The notes under the pieces are model-generated. The model was not told where the DNA came from. It made no database searches and was given only the letters and a program-made list of their open reading frames with translations. Of a stretch of 64,000 nucleotides of DNA, positions 45,951-54,722 are shown piece by piece (position 1 is the stretch's first letter; every line of letters starts with the position of its first letter). The translations under genes and the position numbers were made by a program. The stretch comes from Bordetella petrii (lineage in GTDB: Bacteria; Pseudomonadota; Gammaproteobacteria; Burkholderiales; Burkholderiaceae_B). The stretch covers positions 3,533,201-3,597,200 of the forward strand of contig NZ_JAFMZZ010000001.1 in the NCBI RefSeq assembly GCF_017356245.1, written 5' to 3'.

Positions 45951-46865
45951 ATGATCCGGGCGCCCGATGCCGGCCACGGCCACACCGCTGCTGCTGCAGA
46001 CTTCCCCACGTTCGAATCGACGGACTTCGCGGGCGAAGGGTCGTTCTATTTCGACCTGGTCAGGCTGCAGAGCCGGCCGGAGATCCCGCGCGGCTTCCCG
46101 CATCGCCATGCCTACTATCACATCCTGTGGATGACGCGCGCCCAGGGCACGCACATGCTGGACTTCCAGCATCTCGACGTGCGCGACCGTTCGGTGTTCT
46201 TCCTGGCGCCCGGCCAATTGCATGCCTGGAGTTCGTCGGTGGCGCCGCAAGGCTATGTCATGAACATCAGCACGGCGTTCTTCACGCACATGTTCCCGCG
46301 CGCCGACGACATCGCCAAGTTTCCCTTCTTCCACCCCACCAGCGGCAGCCCGGTGCTGTATCTCAGCCCCGCGCAGCATGACGGCATGCTGCCGCTGCTG
46401 CAGGCCATGGAGCAGGAAATGCAGGCGCGCCAGCTGGGCCGCTACGACGTGGTGCGCTCGCACCTGCTGATCCTGCTGACCCAGTTGCGCCGCCTGTATC
46501 CCGTCGACGAACGCACGCTCACCGCGGGGCCCAGCTATCCGCTGGTCAAGCGCTTCACCCTGCTGATCGAAGAACGCTACCTGTCGTTCGGCAGCATCCG
46601 CGATTACGCCGACGCGCTGTGCGTCAGCGAGCGGCAGCTCAACGAAGCGGTCAAGCGCACCATGGGGCGCACGGCCGGCCAGCTGATCCAGGACCGCGTC
46701 GTGCTGGAAGCCAAGCGGCTGCTCATCAATACCGAGTCCGGTATTGCGGGCATCGCGTTCCAGCTCAACTTCGAGGACCCGGCCTACTTCACCCGCTTCT
46801 TCAAGAAGCACACTTCGCTGACGCCGGGCGAGTTCCGCCGCAACTACCTGAATCTGCGCGACTGA
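45951..46865 (+). CDS. AraC-family regulator
   Basis: A 304-residue regulator with an N-terminal cupin-like ligand domain (PHRHAYYHILWMTRAQGTHMLDF, in the family's HxH region) and a C-terminal AraC DNA-binding domain at about 195-300 (FGSIRDYADALCVSERQLNEAVKR; IAFQLNFEDPAYFTRFFKKH; SLTPGEFRR). It precedes the Bug-ThDP-TRAP cluster on the same strand and probably activates it. An inverted repeat AGTGC-aattcaa-GCACT lies 11 bp after its stop. Confidence 0.9.
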   Translation: MIRAPDAGHGHTAAAADFPTFESTDFAGEGSFYFDLVRLQSRPEIPRGFPHRHAYYHILWMTRAQGTHMLDFQHLDVRDRSVFFLAPGQLHAWSSSVAPQGYVMNISTAFFTHMFPRADDIAKFPFFHPTSGSPVLYLSPAQHDGMLPLLQAMEQEMQARQLGRYDVVRSHLLILLTQLRRLYPVDERTLTAGPSYPLVKRFTLLIEERYLSFGSIRDYADALCVSERQLNEAVKRTMGRTAGQLIQDRVVLEAKRLLINTESGIAGIAFQLNFEDPAYFTRFFKKHTSLTPGEFRRNYLNLRD

Positions 46866-47029
46866 CCCCGCAAAAAAGTGCAATTCAAGCACTGATCCGT
46901 CCTAACGGTTGCGCGCCCACCCTGCGTACAGTGTGCTCCATACCGGATGCGCCGCGGCCCCTGGCGGCGCCGCATCCGCACATGTGGACAACACGGCCAG
47001 CCAAGCATGGCCGGACATAGGAGACATCC

Positions 47030-48001
47030 ATGAACCAGACCCTGGCGCGCCTGCTGCGCCCCGCGCTGGCCGGCGCGCTGGCCCTGTCGTGCGGCATGGC
47101 GGCGGCTTTCCCCGACCGGCCGGTACGCATCCTGGTGCCGTTTGCCGCGGGCGGCGCCACCGACGTCATCGCCCGCACCGTGGCCCAGGAAATGGCCGTG
47201 AAGCTGGGGCAGCCCGTCATTGTCGAGAACCGCGCCGGCGCCAACGGCAACATCGGCGCCGGCGCCGCCGCGCGCGCCGACGCGGACGGCTACACGCTGC
47301 TGATGGCCACTTCCAGCCACGCCATCAACGCCACCCTGTACCGCCACCTGGACTACAGCCTGACCAAGGACTTCACCGGCCTGTCCAACCTGGCATCGGT
47401 GCCCCTGCTGCTGGTGGTCAACCCGCAGGTGCCGGCCGGCACGGCCGCGGAAATGTCGGCCTACCTGCGCAAGAACGGCGACCGCCTGGCCTACGCGTCC
47501 GGCGGCACCGGCACCGCGGCGCACCTGGCCGGCGCGCAATTCAATTCGCTGTCGGGCGGGCACGCCACGCATGTGCCGTACAAAGGCGGCGCGCCGGCCC
47601 TGAACGACCTGATCGGCGGCCAGGTGCAGTTCATGTTCGCCAATCTGCCCGAAGTGCTGTCGCAAGTGCAGGGCGGCCGCCTGAAGCCGATCGCCGTCAC
47701 CGGCCAGCAGCGGCACGCCGCGCTGCCCGACGTGCCGGCTTTTGCCGAAACACAGTTCCCCGAAATGACCGCGCGTTCCTGGTTCGGCCTGTTCGTGCGC
47801 GCCGGCACTCCGCCCGACGTGGTGCAACAGCTGTCGGACGCCATCACCGCCAGCGTGGCCGCGCCGGCCGTGCAGGACAGGCTCAAAGAGCTGGGCGCCG
47901 ATCCGGTGGGCGACGGCCATGCCGCCTTCCAGCCGTACGTAGAGCAGGAAGTCGAGCGCTGGCGCGCGCTGGTGCAGGCTTCCGGCGCGTCGGTCGACTG
48001 A
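47030..48001 (+). CDS. Bug/TctC-family periplasmic solute-binding protein
   Basis: A 323-residue Bug receptor with a signal peptide ending near AAA-FPDRP. Standard phrases are ILVPFAAGGATDVIAR, VIVENRAGANGNIGAG, HVPYKGGAPALNDLIGGQVQ and ALPDVPAFAETQFPEM. AGGAG lies 6-7 nt before the ATG. It is the first gene of the cluster that follows the AraC regulator, 24 bp ahead of the ThDP enzyme gene. Confidence 0.9.
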   Translation: MNQTLARLLRPALAGALALSCGMAAAFPDRPVRILVPFAAGGATDVIARTVAQEMAVKLGQPVIVENRAGANGNIGAGAAARADADGYTLLMATSSHAINATLYRHLDYSLTKDFTGLSNLASVPLLLVVNPQVPAGTAAEMSAYLRKNGDRLAYASGGTGTAAHLAGAQFNSLSGGHATHVPYKGGAPALNDLIGGQVQFMFANLPEVLSQVQGGRLKPIAVTGQQRHAALPDVPAFAETQFPEMTARSWFGLFVRAGTPPDVVQQLSDAITASVAAPAVQDRLKELGADPVGDGHAAFQPYVEQEVERWRALVQASGASVD

Positions 48002-48025
48002 CGCGGACAGGGGCGCGGCGCAACT

Positions 48026-49711
48026 ATGAGCGACCATTCCTCACTCCGCACCGGCGGGCAGCTGATTGTCGATGCATTGCTGGCCCAGCGCACCGACACC
48101 GTATTCTGCGTGCCGGGCGAAAGCTACCTGGATGTACTGGACGCGCTGTATGCCCAGCAGGCCGCCATACGCGTCATCACCTGCCGGCACGAAGGCGCGG
48201 CCGCATTCATGGCCGAGGCCCACGGCAAACTGACGGGCCGCCCCGGCATCTGCCTGGTGACACGCGGCCCGGGCGCCACCAACGCCAGCATCGGCGTGCA
48301 CACCGCCTTCCAGGACTCCACGCCCATGATCCTGCTGGTGGGCCAGGTAGGCCGCGACATGATCGAGCGGGAAGCCTTCCAGGAAATCGATTATCGGCGC
48401 ATGTTCGGCCCGTTCGCCAAATGGGTGGCCCAGATCGATGAGGCGGCGCGCGTGCCGGAATTCATGGCGCGCGCCTTCGCCGTGGCGCAGTCGGGCCGGC
48501 CCGGTCCGGTGGTGCTGGCCCTGCCCGAAGACATGCTGACCGAATCGGCCTTTCCCGTGGAAACCGCTCAGGCGGAGATCCCGGAAGCGCATCCGGCGCC
48601 CGGTGCGATGCGGCGCCTGCACACGCTGCTTGCCGGCGCGCAGCGCCCGCTGATGCTGCTGGGCGGGCCCGGATGGGGGCCGGCCGGGCGCGAAGCCATT
48701 GCGCGCTTCGCCACCCAGCACGACCTGCCCGTGGCCTGCGCCTTCCGCCGGCAGGACTTGTTCGACAATCGCCATCCCCATTACGTGGGCGAAGTGGGCA
48801 TCGGCGTGAACCCGGCGCTGGCCCGGGCCGTGCGCGATGCCGACCTGCTGATTGCCGTAGGGACGCGCCTGGGAGAAATCGTAACCAGCGGCTATACGCT
48901 GCTCGACGTGCCGGTGCCGCGCCAGCGCCTGGTGCATGTGCTGAACTCGGCCGAAGAACTGGGCCGCGTATACCAGGCTCACGTGCAAATACTGAGCAGC
49001 ATGAATGCCTTTGCGCAGGCGGCGGCCGCCCTGCCTCCGGTGAACGCCGCGCCCCGCCAGGCATGGCGCGGGACACTGCGCGGCCACTATGACAGCTACG
49101 TGGCCCGCGCGCCCCGCCAGGCGCGGCTGGATCCGGCCGAGGTCATCATCGCGCTGCGCGACACCCTGGCCCCCGACGCCATTCTTACCAATGGCGCCGG
49201 CAATTACAGCGCCTGGGCGCACCGCTATTACCAGTTCTCGCGCGCGCATTGCCAGCTGGCGCCCACCAGCGGCGCCATGGGCTATGGCGTTCCGGCCGCC
49301 ATCGCCGCCAAGCTGCGCCATCCGGAGCGCCAGGTCGTGTGCCTGGCGGGCGACGGCTGCTTCCTGATGACCTCGCAAGAGCTTGCCACCGTGCGCCGCC
49401 ACGGACTGGCCATCGTATTCATCGTCTTCAACAACGGCATGTACGGCACCATACGCATGCACCAGGAAACCAACTATCCCGGCCGCCCCGTGGGCACCGA
49501 CCTCTGCAATCCCGACTTCGTCATGTATGCCCGGTCGTTCGGACTGCATGCCGAGCGGGTCGACCACAGCGCGGCATTCGCGCCTGCGCTGCAGCGGGCG
49601 CTGGCGGCCCCTGGCGCGGCGCTGATCGAGCTCGACATCGAGCCCGAGATCCTGACGCCGCGCGCCACCCTGACCGAGCTTCGCGAGCGGGCCTTGAGAG
49701 CCGCAGCATGA
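48026..49711 (+). CDS. Acetolactate synthase-like ThDP enzyme
   Basis: A 561-residue ThDP enzyme with all three domains. The Pyr domain has the activating Glu56 (CRHEGAAAFMA), with LVTRGPGATNASIGVHTAFQ in the FAD/substrate-binding region. The PP domain has GDG at 442-444 and VFNNGMYGTIRMHQE. No small ilvH-type subunit is adjacent and the flanking genes are transport and redox genes, so a catabolic carboligase or decarboxylase role is likelier than valine/isoleucine synthesis. The substrate is unknown. Confidence 0.86.
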   Translation: MSDHSSLRTGGQLIVDALLAQRTDTVFCVPGESYLDVLDALYAQQAAIRVITCRHEGAAAFMAEAHGKLTGRPGICLVTRGPGATNASIGVHTAFQDSTPMILLVGQVGRDMIEREAFQEIDYRRMFGPFAKWVAQIDEAARVPEFMARAFAVAQSGRPGPVVLALPEDMLTESAFPVETAQAEIPEAHPAPGAMRRLHTLLAGAQRPLMLLGGPGWGPAGREAIARFATQHDLPVACAFRRQDLFDNRHPHYVGEVGIGVNPALARAVRDADLLIAVGTRLGEIVTSGYTLLDVPVPRQRLVHVLNSAEELGRVYQAHVQILSSMNAFAQAAAALPPVNAAPRQAWRGTLRGHYDSYVARAPRQARLDPAEVIIALRDTLAPDAILTNGAGNYSAWAHRYYQFSRAHCQLAPTSGAMGYGVPAAIAAKLRHPERQVVCLAGDGCFLMTSQELATVRRHGLAIVFIVFNNGMYGTIRMHQETNYPGRPVGTDLCNPDFVMYARSFGLHAERVDHSAAFAPALQRALAAPGAALIELDIEPEILTPRATLTELRERALRAAA

Positions 49712-49761
49712 GCGTGCCGCCGCGGGCGGCGCGCAATCACCACAAGAGAAAGGAGACTGAA

Positions 49762-50754
49762 ATGCACGCAACACCCTATCGCCCCGTGGCCCGCCTGCTG
49801 GCCGCGGCGGGGCTGGCCCTGTCGGCCGTGGCCGGCGCGCAGGCCGCCACCACCCTCAAGCTGGCGCATTTCGCCGCGGAATCGCACCCGGCCCATATCG
49901 CCGCCCTGCAGTTCAAGAAAAACGTCGAAGCGCGCACCCAGGGCGAGCTGCTGATCGAGCTGTATCCCGCCAACCAGCTGGGTTCGCCCCCGGACCAGCT
50001 GGAGCAGACTTCGGTGGGTGTCATCGACATGAACCTGCCCACCCAGGGCGCCCTCGACAAATACGAAAAGGCCTTCGCCACCGTCATGACGCCGTACGCC
50101 TTCGCCAGCTATGCGGACGCGCACCGGGTGCTGGACGGCCCGTTCCATGACTGGGTGGCGCCGCGCCTGGAGAAAAAGGGCCTGGTGCTGCTGTCCACCT
50201 GGGAATACGGTTTCCGCAATGTCACCAACTCCAGGCACCCGATCAACACGCCCGCCGACATGCAGGGCCTGAAGCTGCGCACGCCGCCCGAGCTGCAGAT
50301 CATCGCCGCGCTCGAGGCCGCGGGCGCATCGACCACGCAGATCGCCTTTCCCGAACTGGTGGCCGCGCTGAACCAGGGCGTGGTCGACGGGCAAGAGAAC
50401 CCGATCGGCGTGATCTATCACTTCAAGCTCTATGAAGTGCAGAAGAACCTGGCCCTGACCCAGCACGTATACAACAGCATGACGCACGTCATCAGCCGCG
50501 ACAGCTGGCAGAAGCTGACGCCGGACCAGCAAGCCGTGGTGCGCGAGGAAAGCCGGTCCGCCGGCCTGCTGATGCGCAAGCTGGTGGCCGAACAGGAAGC
50601 CGCCGAGATCGCCAAGATCGAAGCCGCCGGCGTCGCCGTCACACGCCCCGACATCGCCAAGTTCCGCGCGGTCATGCAGCCCGCCTATGACCGTGTGGCC
50701 GAGTACGCCGGCCAGGAAAACATGAAGACATTCCTGGACATGCTGTCGAAATGA
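49762..50754 (+). CDS. TRAP transporter substrate-binding protein (DctP type)
   Basis: A 330-residue periplasmic receptor with a signal peptide ending near AQA-ATTLK. Family features are LKLAHFAAESHPAHIAALQF, ANQLGSPPDQLEQT, the GLKLRTPPELQI stretch with the carboxylate-binding Arg, and VAALNQGVVDGQENP. The ribosome-binding site AAAGGAG precedes the ATG. It is followed by the large and small membrane subunit genes. It binds an organic acid that is not predictable. Confidence 0.92.
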   Translation: MHATPYRPVARLLAAAGLALSAVAGAQAATTLKLAHFAAESHPAHIAALQFKKNVEARTQGELLIELYPANQLGSPPDQLEQTSVGVIDMNLPTQGALDKYEKAFATVMTPYAFASYADAHRVLDGPFHDWVAPRLEKKGLVLLSTWEYGFRNVTNSRHPINTPADMQGLKLRTPPELQIIAALEAAGASTTQIAFPELVAALNQGVVDGQENPIGVIYHFKLYEVQKNLALTQHVYNSMTHVISRDSWQKLTPDQQAVVREESRSAGLLMRKLVAEQEAAEIAKIEAAGVAVTRPDIAKFRAVMQPAYDRVAEYAGQENMKTFLDMLSK

Positions 50755-50824
50755 ACCCTGCGCGGCGCGCGGTGGCGGCGCCATGCCGGGTCGCCCGCCG
50801 CGCGCCGGCATCGAGAGACTTTTT

Positions 50825-52105
50825 ATGCAAGCCATTTTCGTCGTGGGCGGGCTGCTCGCCCTCATCCTGTTCGGCGTGCCCATCGCCGTGGCGCTGGGCG
50901 TGACGGCAATCATCAGTTATTTGCTGGCGGGCGAGACGCAGGCGCTGACCATGATCGCCCAGCGCATGTTTTCCGCCTCGTCGGGCTTCACGCTGCTGGC
51001 CATTCCCTTCTTCATCCTGGCCGGCGCCCTCATGAACACGGGCGGCATCACCGACCGCATCTTCCGGTTCGCCCATGCCCTGGTCGGGCACTTCACCGGC
51101 GGCCTGGCACAGGTCAACGTCGTAGGCAGCCTGATCTTCTCGGGCATGTCGGGCACGGCCGTCGGCGACGCCGCGGGCATGGGCCAGGTCGAAATCAAGG
51201 CCATGAACGATGCCGGGTTCACCCCCAGGTTCTCGGCCGCCGTCACGGCGGCCTCGGCGACCATCGGGCCGGTATTCCCTCCCAGCGTGCCCATGGTCAT
51301 CTTCGGCGGCCTGACCGGCGTGTCGGTGGTGCAATTGTTCATCGCCGGGATCGTTCCCGGCCTTTTGCTGACCGCCTCGCTGATGATCGCCATCTGGTTC
51401 ATCTCGCGGCGCCGCGGCTATCCGGTCGAGCGCCGCGCCAGCCTGCGCGAGCTGCGCGAATCGTTCATGGGCGCGCTGCTGCCCATGCTGGCGCCCGTCA
51501 TCATCATCGGCGGGCTGGCCAGCGGCTACTTCACGCCCACCGAGGGCGGCGTGATCGCCGTGTGCTACTGCCTGGCGCTGGGCCTGTTCGTCTACAAGGA
51601 GATCCGCGTATCCGACTTGCCCGGCGTGCTGTGGACCACGCTGCAGCACACCATCCGCGTGCTGTTCATCATTGCCGCGGCGGGATTCCTGACCTGGTTC
51701 CTGGTGCACAAGCGCATTCCCGACGCCATGATCCAGGCCATCATGTCCGTGTCGACCGTGCCCTGGGAAATCACCGCGCTGATCATCCTGGTGCTGGTCG
51801 CCATCGGCCTGTTCCTGGAGGGCGTGGCCGTCATCATCATTACCGTGCCCATTTTCATGCCCATCGTCGCCCAGATCGGCATGGACCCCGTGCAGTTCGG
51901 CATGCTGATGGTCATGTGTTCGATGATCGGCCTGCTGACGCCTCCGGTCGGCATTCTTTTGTTCGCGGTCAGCAGCGTATCCGGCGTGAAGGTCGGCGAA
52001 ATCGTCGCCGAGCTGTGGCCGCTGCTGATCGCCATCGCCGTCATCACGCTGATGGTGGCCTACTGGCCGGCAGTATCGCTGTGGCTGCCAAGGAACCTGC
52101 TATGA
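50825..52105 (+). CDS. TRAP transporter large permease (DctM type)
   Basis: A 426-residue polytopic protein with about 12 hydrophobic helices. Typical phrases are LAIPFFILAGALMNTGGITDRI, FSGMSGTAVGDAAGMG, FPPSVPMVIFG and LLTPPVGILLF. The start ATG at 50825 gives the usual MQAIFVVGG opening. It precedes the small subunit (order P-M-Q), whereas P-Q-M is more usual. The stop overlaps the dctQ-type start (ATGA). Confidence 0.93.
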   Translation: MQAIFVVGGLLALILFGVPIAVALGVTAIISYLLAGETQALTMIAQRMFSASSGFTLLAIPFFILAGALMNTGGITDRIFRFAHALVGHFTGGLAQVNVVGSLIFSGMSGTAVGDAAGMGQVEIKAMNDAGFTPRFSAAVTAASATIGPVFPPSVPMVIFGGLTGVSVVQLFIAGIVPGLLLTASLMIAIWFISRRRGYPVERRASLRELRESFMGALLPMLAPVIIIGGLASGYFTPTEGGVIAVCYCLALGLFVYKEIRVSDLPGVLWTTLQHTIRVLFIIAAAGFLTWFLVHKRIPDAMIQAIMSVSTVPWEITALIILVLVAIGLFLEGVAVIIITVPIFMPIVAQIGMDPVQFGMLMVMCSMIGLLTPPVGILLFAVSSVSGVKVGEIVAELWPLLIAIAVITLMVAYWPAVSLWLPRNLL

Positions 52106-52620
52106 ACGAATTGCTCATCCGCCTGGACCGCATCCTGGGCCTGGCGCTCCGCGTTTTCTCCATGGCCTGCCTGGTCGCCCTGACGCTGCTGCTGGCCGCC
52201 AACATCATCAGCCGCGCAACCGGCCTGTATTCCCTGCACTGGTTCGATGAGGTCGTCACCACCCTGTTCGCCTGGCTGGTGTTCATCGGCGCCAGCGCGC
52301 TCTGGCGCGAGCGCGACCACTTCGCTATCACGCTGCTGTCCGACTACCTGGCCGGCGGGCGCGGCGAATGGCTGCAACGCCTGGTCATCGCCGTGCTGGG
52401 GCTGCTGTTCGCCGGCGTGCTGCTGGTGTACGGCAGCCTGTTCGTGTCGCGCAGTTCGGCCACCACGCCCGTGCTGGAACTGCCGCAAGCCTGGGCCTAT
52501 GCCTGCCTGCCGATCGCGGGCCTGCTGATGACCGTGTACGCGCTGCGCGATATCTGGTGCGCCATCCGCGCTGCCTGGCCCGGGCCCCGGCCTGCCGCGC
52601 CCCAGGCGCACGCGCAATAA
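52102..52620 (+). CDS. TRAP transporter small permease (DctQ type)
   Basis: A 172-residue protein with four hydrophobic helices and the DctQ features LHWFDEVVTTLFAWLVFIGAS and WRERDHFAI. It is translated from an ATG overlapping the DctM stop. It forms the membrane complex with DctM and receives substrate from the binding protein two genes upstream. Confidence 0.92.
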   Translation: MNELLIRLDRILGLALRVFSMACLVALTLLLAANIISRATGLYSLHWFDEVVTTLFAWLVFIGASALWRERDHFAITLLSDYLAGGRGEWLQRLVIAVLGLLFAGVLLVYGSLFVSRSSATTPVLELPQAWAYACLPIAGLLMTVYALRDIWCAIRAAWPGPRPAAPQAHAQ

Positions 52621-52672
52621 ACGGCCGGCGTCCTCTGTCCGCTTCCACACACATCCAAACCGGAGAACTTCC

Positions 52673-52996
52673 ATGCTTTACGATCTTAGAACCTACACTT
52701 GCCATCCCGGCAAAATCAAAAAGCACCTGGCGTTGTACGCCGAGCACGGCTACGAGGTGCAGCGCCGCCACCTGGGCCAGCCGCTGGCCTACATGCAGAC
52801 CGAAACCGGCGACGTCAACAGCTATGTCCACATCTGGGTCTACCAGAACGCCGCCGACCGCGCGGCCAGGCGCGCCTCTTTGCAGGCCGACCCGGAATGG
52901 ACCCAGTACCTGGCCCGCAGCAGCGAGGCCGGCTACCTGCTGGCGCAGCGCAATCAGCTGATGACCGACGTGCCCTTCTTCACCCCCAACCCCTGA
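52673..52996 (+). CDS. NIPSNAP-family protein
   Basis: A 107-residue single-domain protein starting MLYDLRTYTCHPGKIKKHL, the usual NIPSNAP opening, with the YVHIWVYQNAADRAARRASL segment. NIPSNAP/dimeric alpha-beta-barrel proteins often sit in catabolic operons as small accessory enzymes, but the reaction is unknown. It is 52 bp after the TRAP small subunit and 55 bp before the SDR gene. Confidence 0.85.
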   Translation: MLYDLRTYTCHPGKIKKHLALYAEHGYEVQRRHLGQPLAYMQTETGDVNSYVHIWVYQNAADRAARRASLQADPEWTQYLARSSEAGYLLAQRNQLMTDVPFFTPNP

Positions 52997-53051
52997 GGCG
53001 CCGGGCATGGGCCGCGCCCGTGCCGCGCTTTCACTATCGCCACTACCGATC

Positions 53052-53861
53052 ATGCAGAACTACCGCCAACTTTTCGACCTGACCGGAAAAATCGCCGTGG
53101 TGCTGGGCGCCGGATCCGGCATCGGACAAGCGTCCGCCCAGGCCCTGGGCGCGCTGGGCGCCCACGTGGTGTGCGCCGACCGCGACGCGGCAGCCGCCCA
53201 GGCCACCGCCGGGCAGATCGCCCAGGAGGGCTCGGCCGAATGGCTGGCCACCGACGGCGCCAGCGGCGCCGACATCAGCGCGCTGGCCTCGCACACGCTG
53301 GCCGGGCACGGCCGCGTCGATATCGCCGTCAGCACGCCCGCGCTGAATATCCGCAAACTGATCGTCGATTACACAGAAGATGAATTCGACCAGGTTGCCA
53401 ACCTGAACCTGAAAGGCGCCTTCCGTTTCCTGCGCGCTTTCGGCGCGCCCATGATGAAACAGGGCAGCGGCAGCCTGGTGCTGTGCTCGTCGATGCGCGC
53501 CGTCACCATCGAACCCGGCCTGGGCATCTACGCCGCCACCAAGGCCGGCATCGCCCAGATGATCAAGGGCTTTGCCGCCGAGGCCGGCGCCTATGGCGTG
53601 CGCGTCAATGCGGTGATGCCGGGCGTGATCGAAACCCGCCTGACGGCGCCGCTGAAAGAGCGCCGTGATATTTACGATACCTACGCATCCCACACCGTGT
53701 TCAACCGCTGGGGCCAGGCCTCCGAAGTGGGGGCTGCCGTGGCCTTCCTGGCTTCGGATGCGGCCAGCTACGTCACCGGCACCTCGCTGGCCGTCGATGG
53801 CGGCTGGACGGCCATCGACGGCCCTCCCACGGGGCTGACGGCCACGCGCCCTTCTGAATAA
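53052..53861 (+). CDS. SDR-family oxidoreductase
   Basis: A 269-residue short-chain dehydrogenase. The cofactor motif is LGAGSGIGQASAQALG, with TPALN in place of the NNAG motif. The catalytic Ser is in LVLCSSMRAV, YAATKAGIA follows, and the end has YVTGTSLAVDGGWTAID. The missing NNAG motif is a mild deviation from the classical type. It closes the AraC-linked cluster, followed by a long perfect hairpin. Confidence 0.86.
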   Translation: MQNYRQLFDLTGKIAVVLGAGSGIGQASAQALGALGAHVVCADRDAAAAQATAGQIAQEGSAEWLATDGASGADISALASHTLAGHGRVDIAVSTPALNIRKLIVDYTEDEFDQVANLNLKGAFRFLRAFGAPMMKQGSGSLVLCSSMRAVTIEPGLGIYAATKAGIAQMIKGFAAEAGAYGVRVNAVMPGVIETRLTAPLKERRDIYDTYASHTVFNRWGQASEVGAAVAFLASDAASYVTGTSLAVDGGWTAIDGPPTGLTATRPSE

Positions 53862-53865
53862 GCAG

Positions 53866-53901
53866 GGCCCTGCCCCGGCCGCGCACGGCCGGGGCAGGGC
53901 C
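53866..53901 (+). terminator. 16-bp perfect GC hairpin after the SDR gene
   Basis: Positions 53866-53881 and 53886-53901 pair perfectly over 16 bp around the loop CGCA, five bases after the SDR stop. There is no U-tract, so it may act as a transcript-end stabiliser or Rho-assisted end rather than a classic intrinsic terminator. Confidence 0.6.
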
Positions 53902-53915
53902 GTATCGATCGTAGT

Positions 53916-53945
53916 ATTGTTAACAATCTTATTGTGGTCTAAGAT
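53916..53945 (+). promoter_or_regulatory. Promoter with palindromic operator for the GntR gene
   Basis: ATTGTTAACAAT (53916-53927) is a perfect 12-bp palindrome of the TNGT...ACNA class bound by FadR-type GntR proteins. TTGTTA inside it (53917-53922) is 17 bp from TAAGAT (53940-53945), forming a promoter. The operator therefore covers the -35, which suggests autorepression by the GntR protein encoded 28 bp downstream. Confidence 0.65.
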
Positions 53946-53972
53946 GGGCGAAAACATCCTGCGTCCATCCCC

Positions 53973-54722
53973 GTGCCCAAGCCCAGCCAACTTCTTACCG
54001 ACCTGGAAAACGCCGTCGCCTTCCGCCTGTTCGAAGGCCGCCAGCAGTCCCCCACCCTGACGGTGCCCGAACAGATCGCGGCCCAGGTGGGCGACGCCAT
54101 CATCAAGGGCAAGCTGCTGCCCGGCCAGGCCCTGAATGAACAGCGCCTGGCCGATTCTTTCGAAGTCAGCCGCGGGCCGGTGCGCGACGCGATCCGCATC
54201 CTGGAACGCGAGGGCCTGGCCACCATCTATCCGCGCCGCGGCGCCGTGGTCACCGATCTCAGCGTGGACGAAGTGCGCGACATCTTCGAAATCCGGGTCG
54301 GCCTGCTGGAAATCGTGGCGCGCAAGATCGCCGCCCGCCACACTGCCGAATACCTGGCCACCCTGCGCGCCGGCATAGAAAAGCTGGAGGCCCTGGCACG
54401 CCTGGAAGACGACCAGGGCCGCTACGCGGAAACCTCGTATCGCCTGTCCATCCTGTCGGTGCGCAACTGCAGCAACCCGCGCCTGACCCAGATGCTGACC
54501 GCGCTGTCGCTGCAGACGCTGCGCTATTCCTACATCAGCCTGGCCCCCATCCAGCGGCGGCAGGCCTCGGCCGTGCTGTGGCGCAAGGGGCTCGATGCGC
54601 TCGAGCGCGGCGACACCAAAACCTACATCGCCATCTCGCGGCAGCGGGTCGAAGAATCCGGCGCGGCGGTGGTGCGCCGCCTGTCCGACAGCGCCCAGCA
54701 ACCCATGCGGAGACGGGCATGA
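53973..54722 (+). CDS. GntR-family (FadR/FCD type) regulator
   Basis: A 249-residue regulator with a winged helix at about 30-100 (LNEQRLADSFEVSRGPVRDAIRILEREGL) and an FCD-like helical ligand domain. The start is GTG, with no clear ribosome-binding site. Its stop overlaps the CoA-transferase start (ATGA), so regulator and pathway genes are coupled. A perfect palindrome overlaps its promoter. Confidence 0.87.
   Translation: MPKPSQLLTDLENAVAFRLFEGRQQSPTLTVPEQIAAQVGDAIIKGKLLPGQALNEQRLADSFEVSRGPVRDAIRILEREGLATIYPRRGAVVTDLSVDEVRDIFEIRVGLLEIVARKIAARHTAEYLATLRAGIEKLEALARLEDDQGRYAETSYRLSILSVRNCSNPRLTQMLTALSLQTLRYSYISLAPIQRRQASAVLWRKGLDALERGDTKTYIAISRQRVEESGAAVVRRLSDSAQQPMRRRA

Noticed and set aside
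48026..49711. Biosynthetic acetolactate synthase (ilvB)
   Set aside because: No small regulatory subunit or ilvC is adjacent, and the gene lies among transport and catabolic genes.
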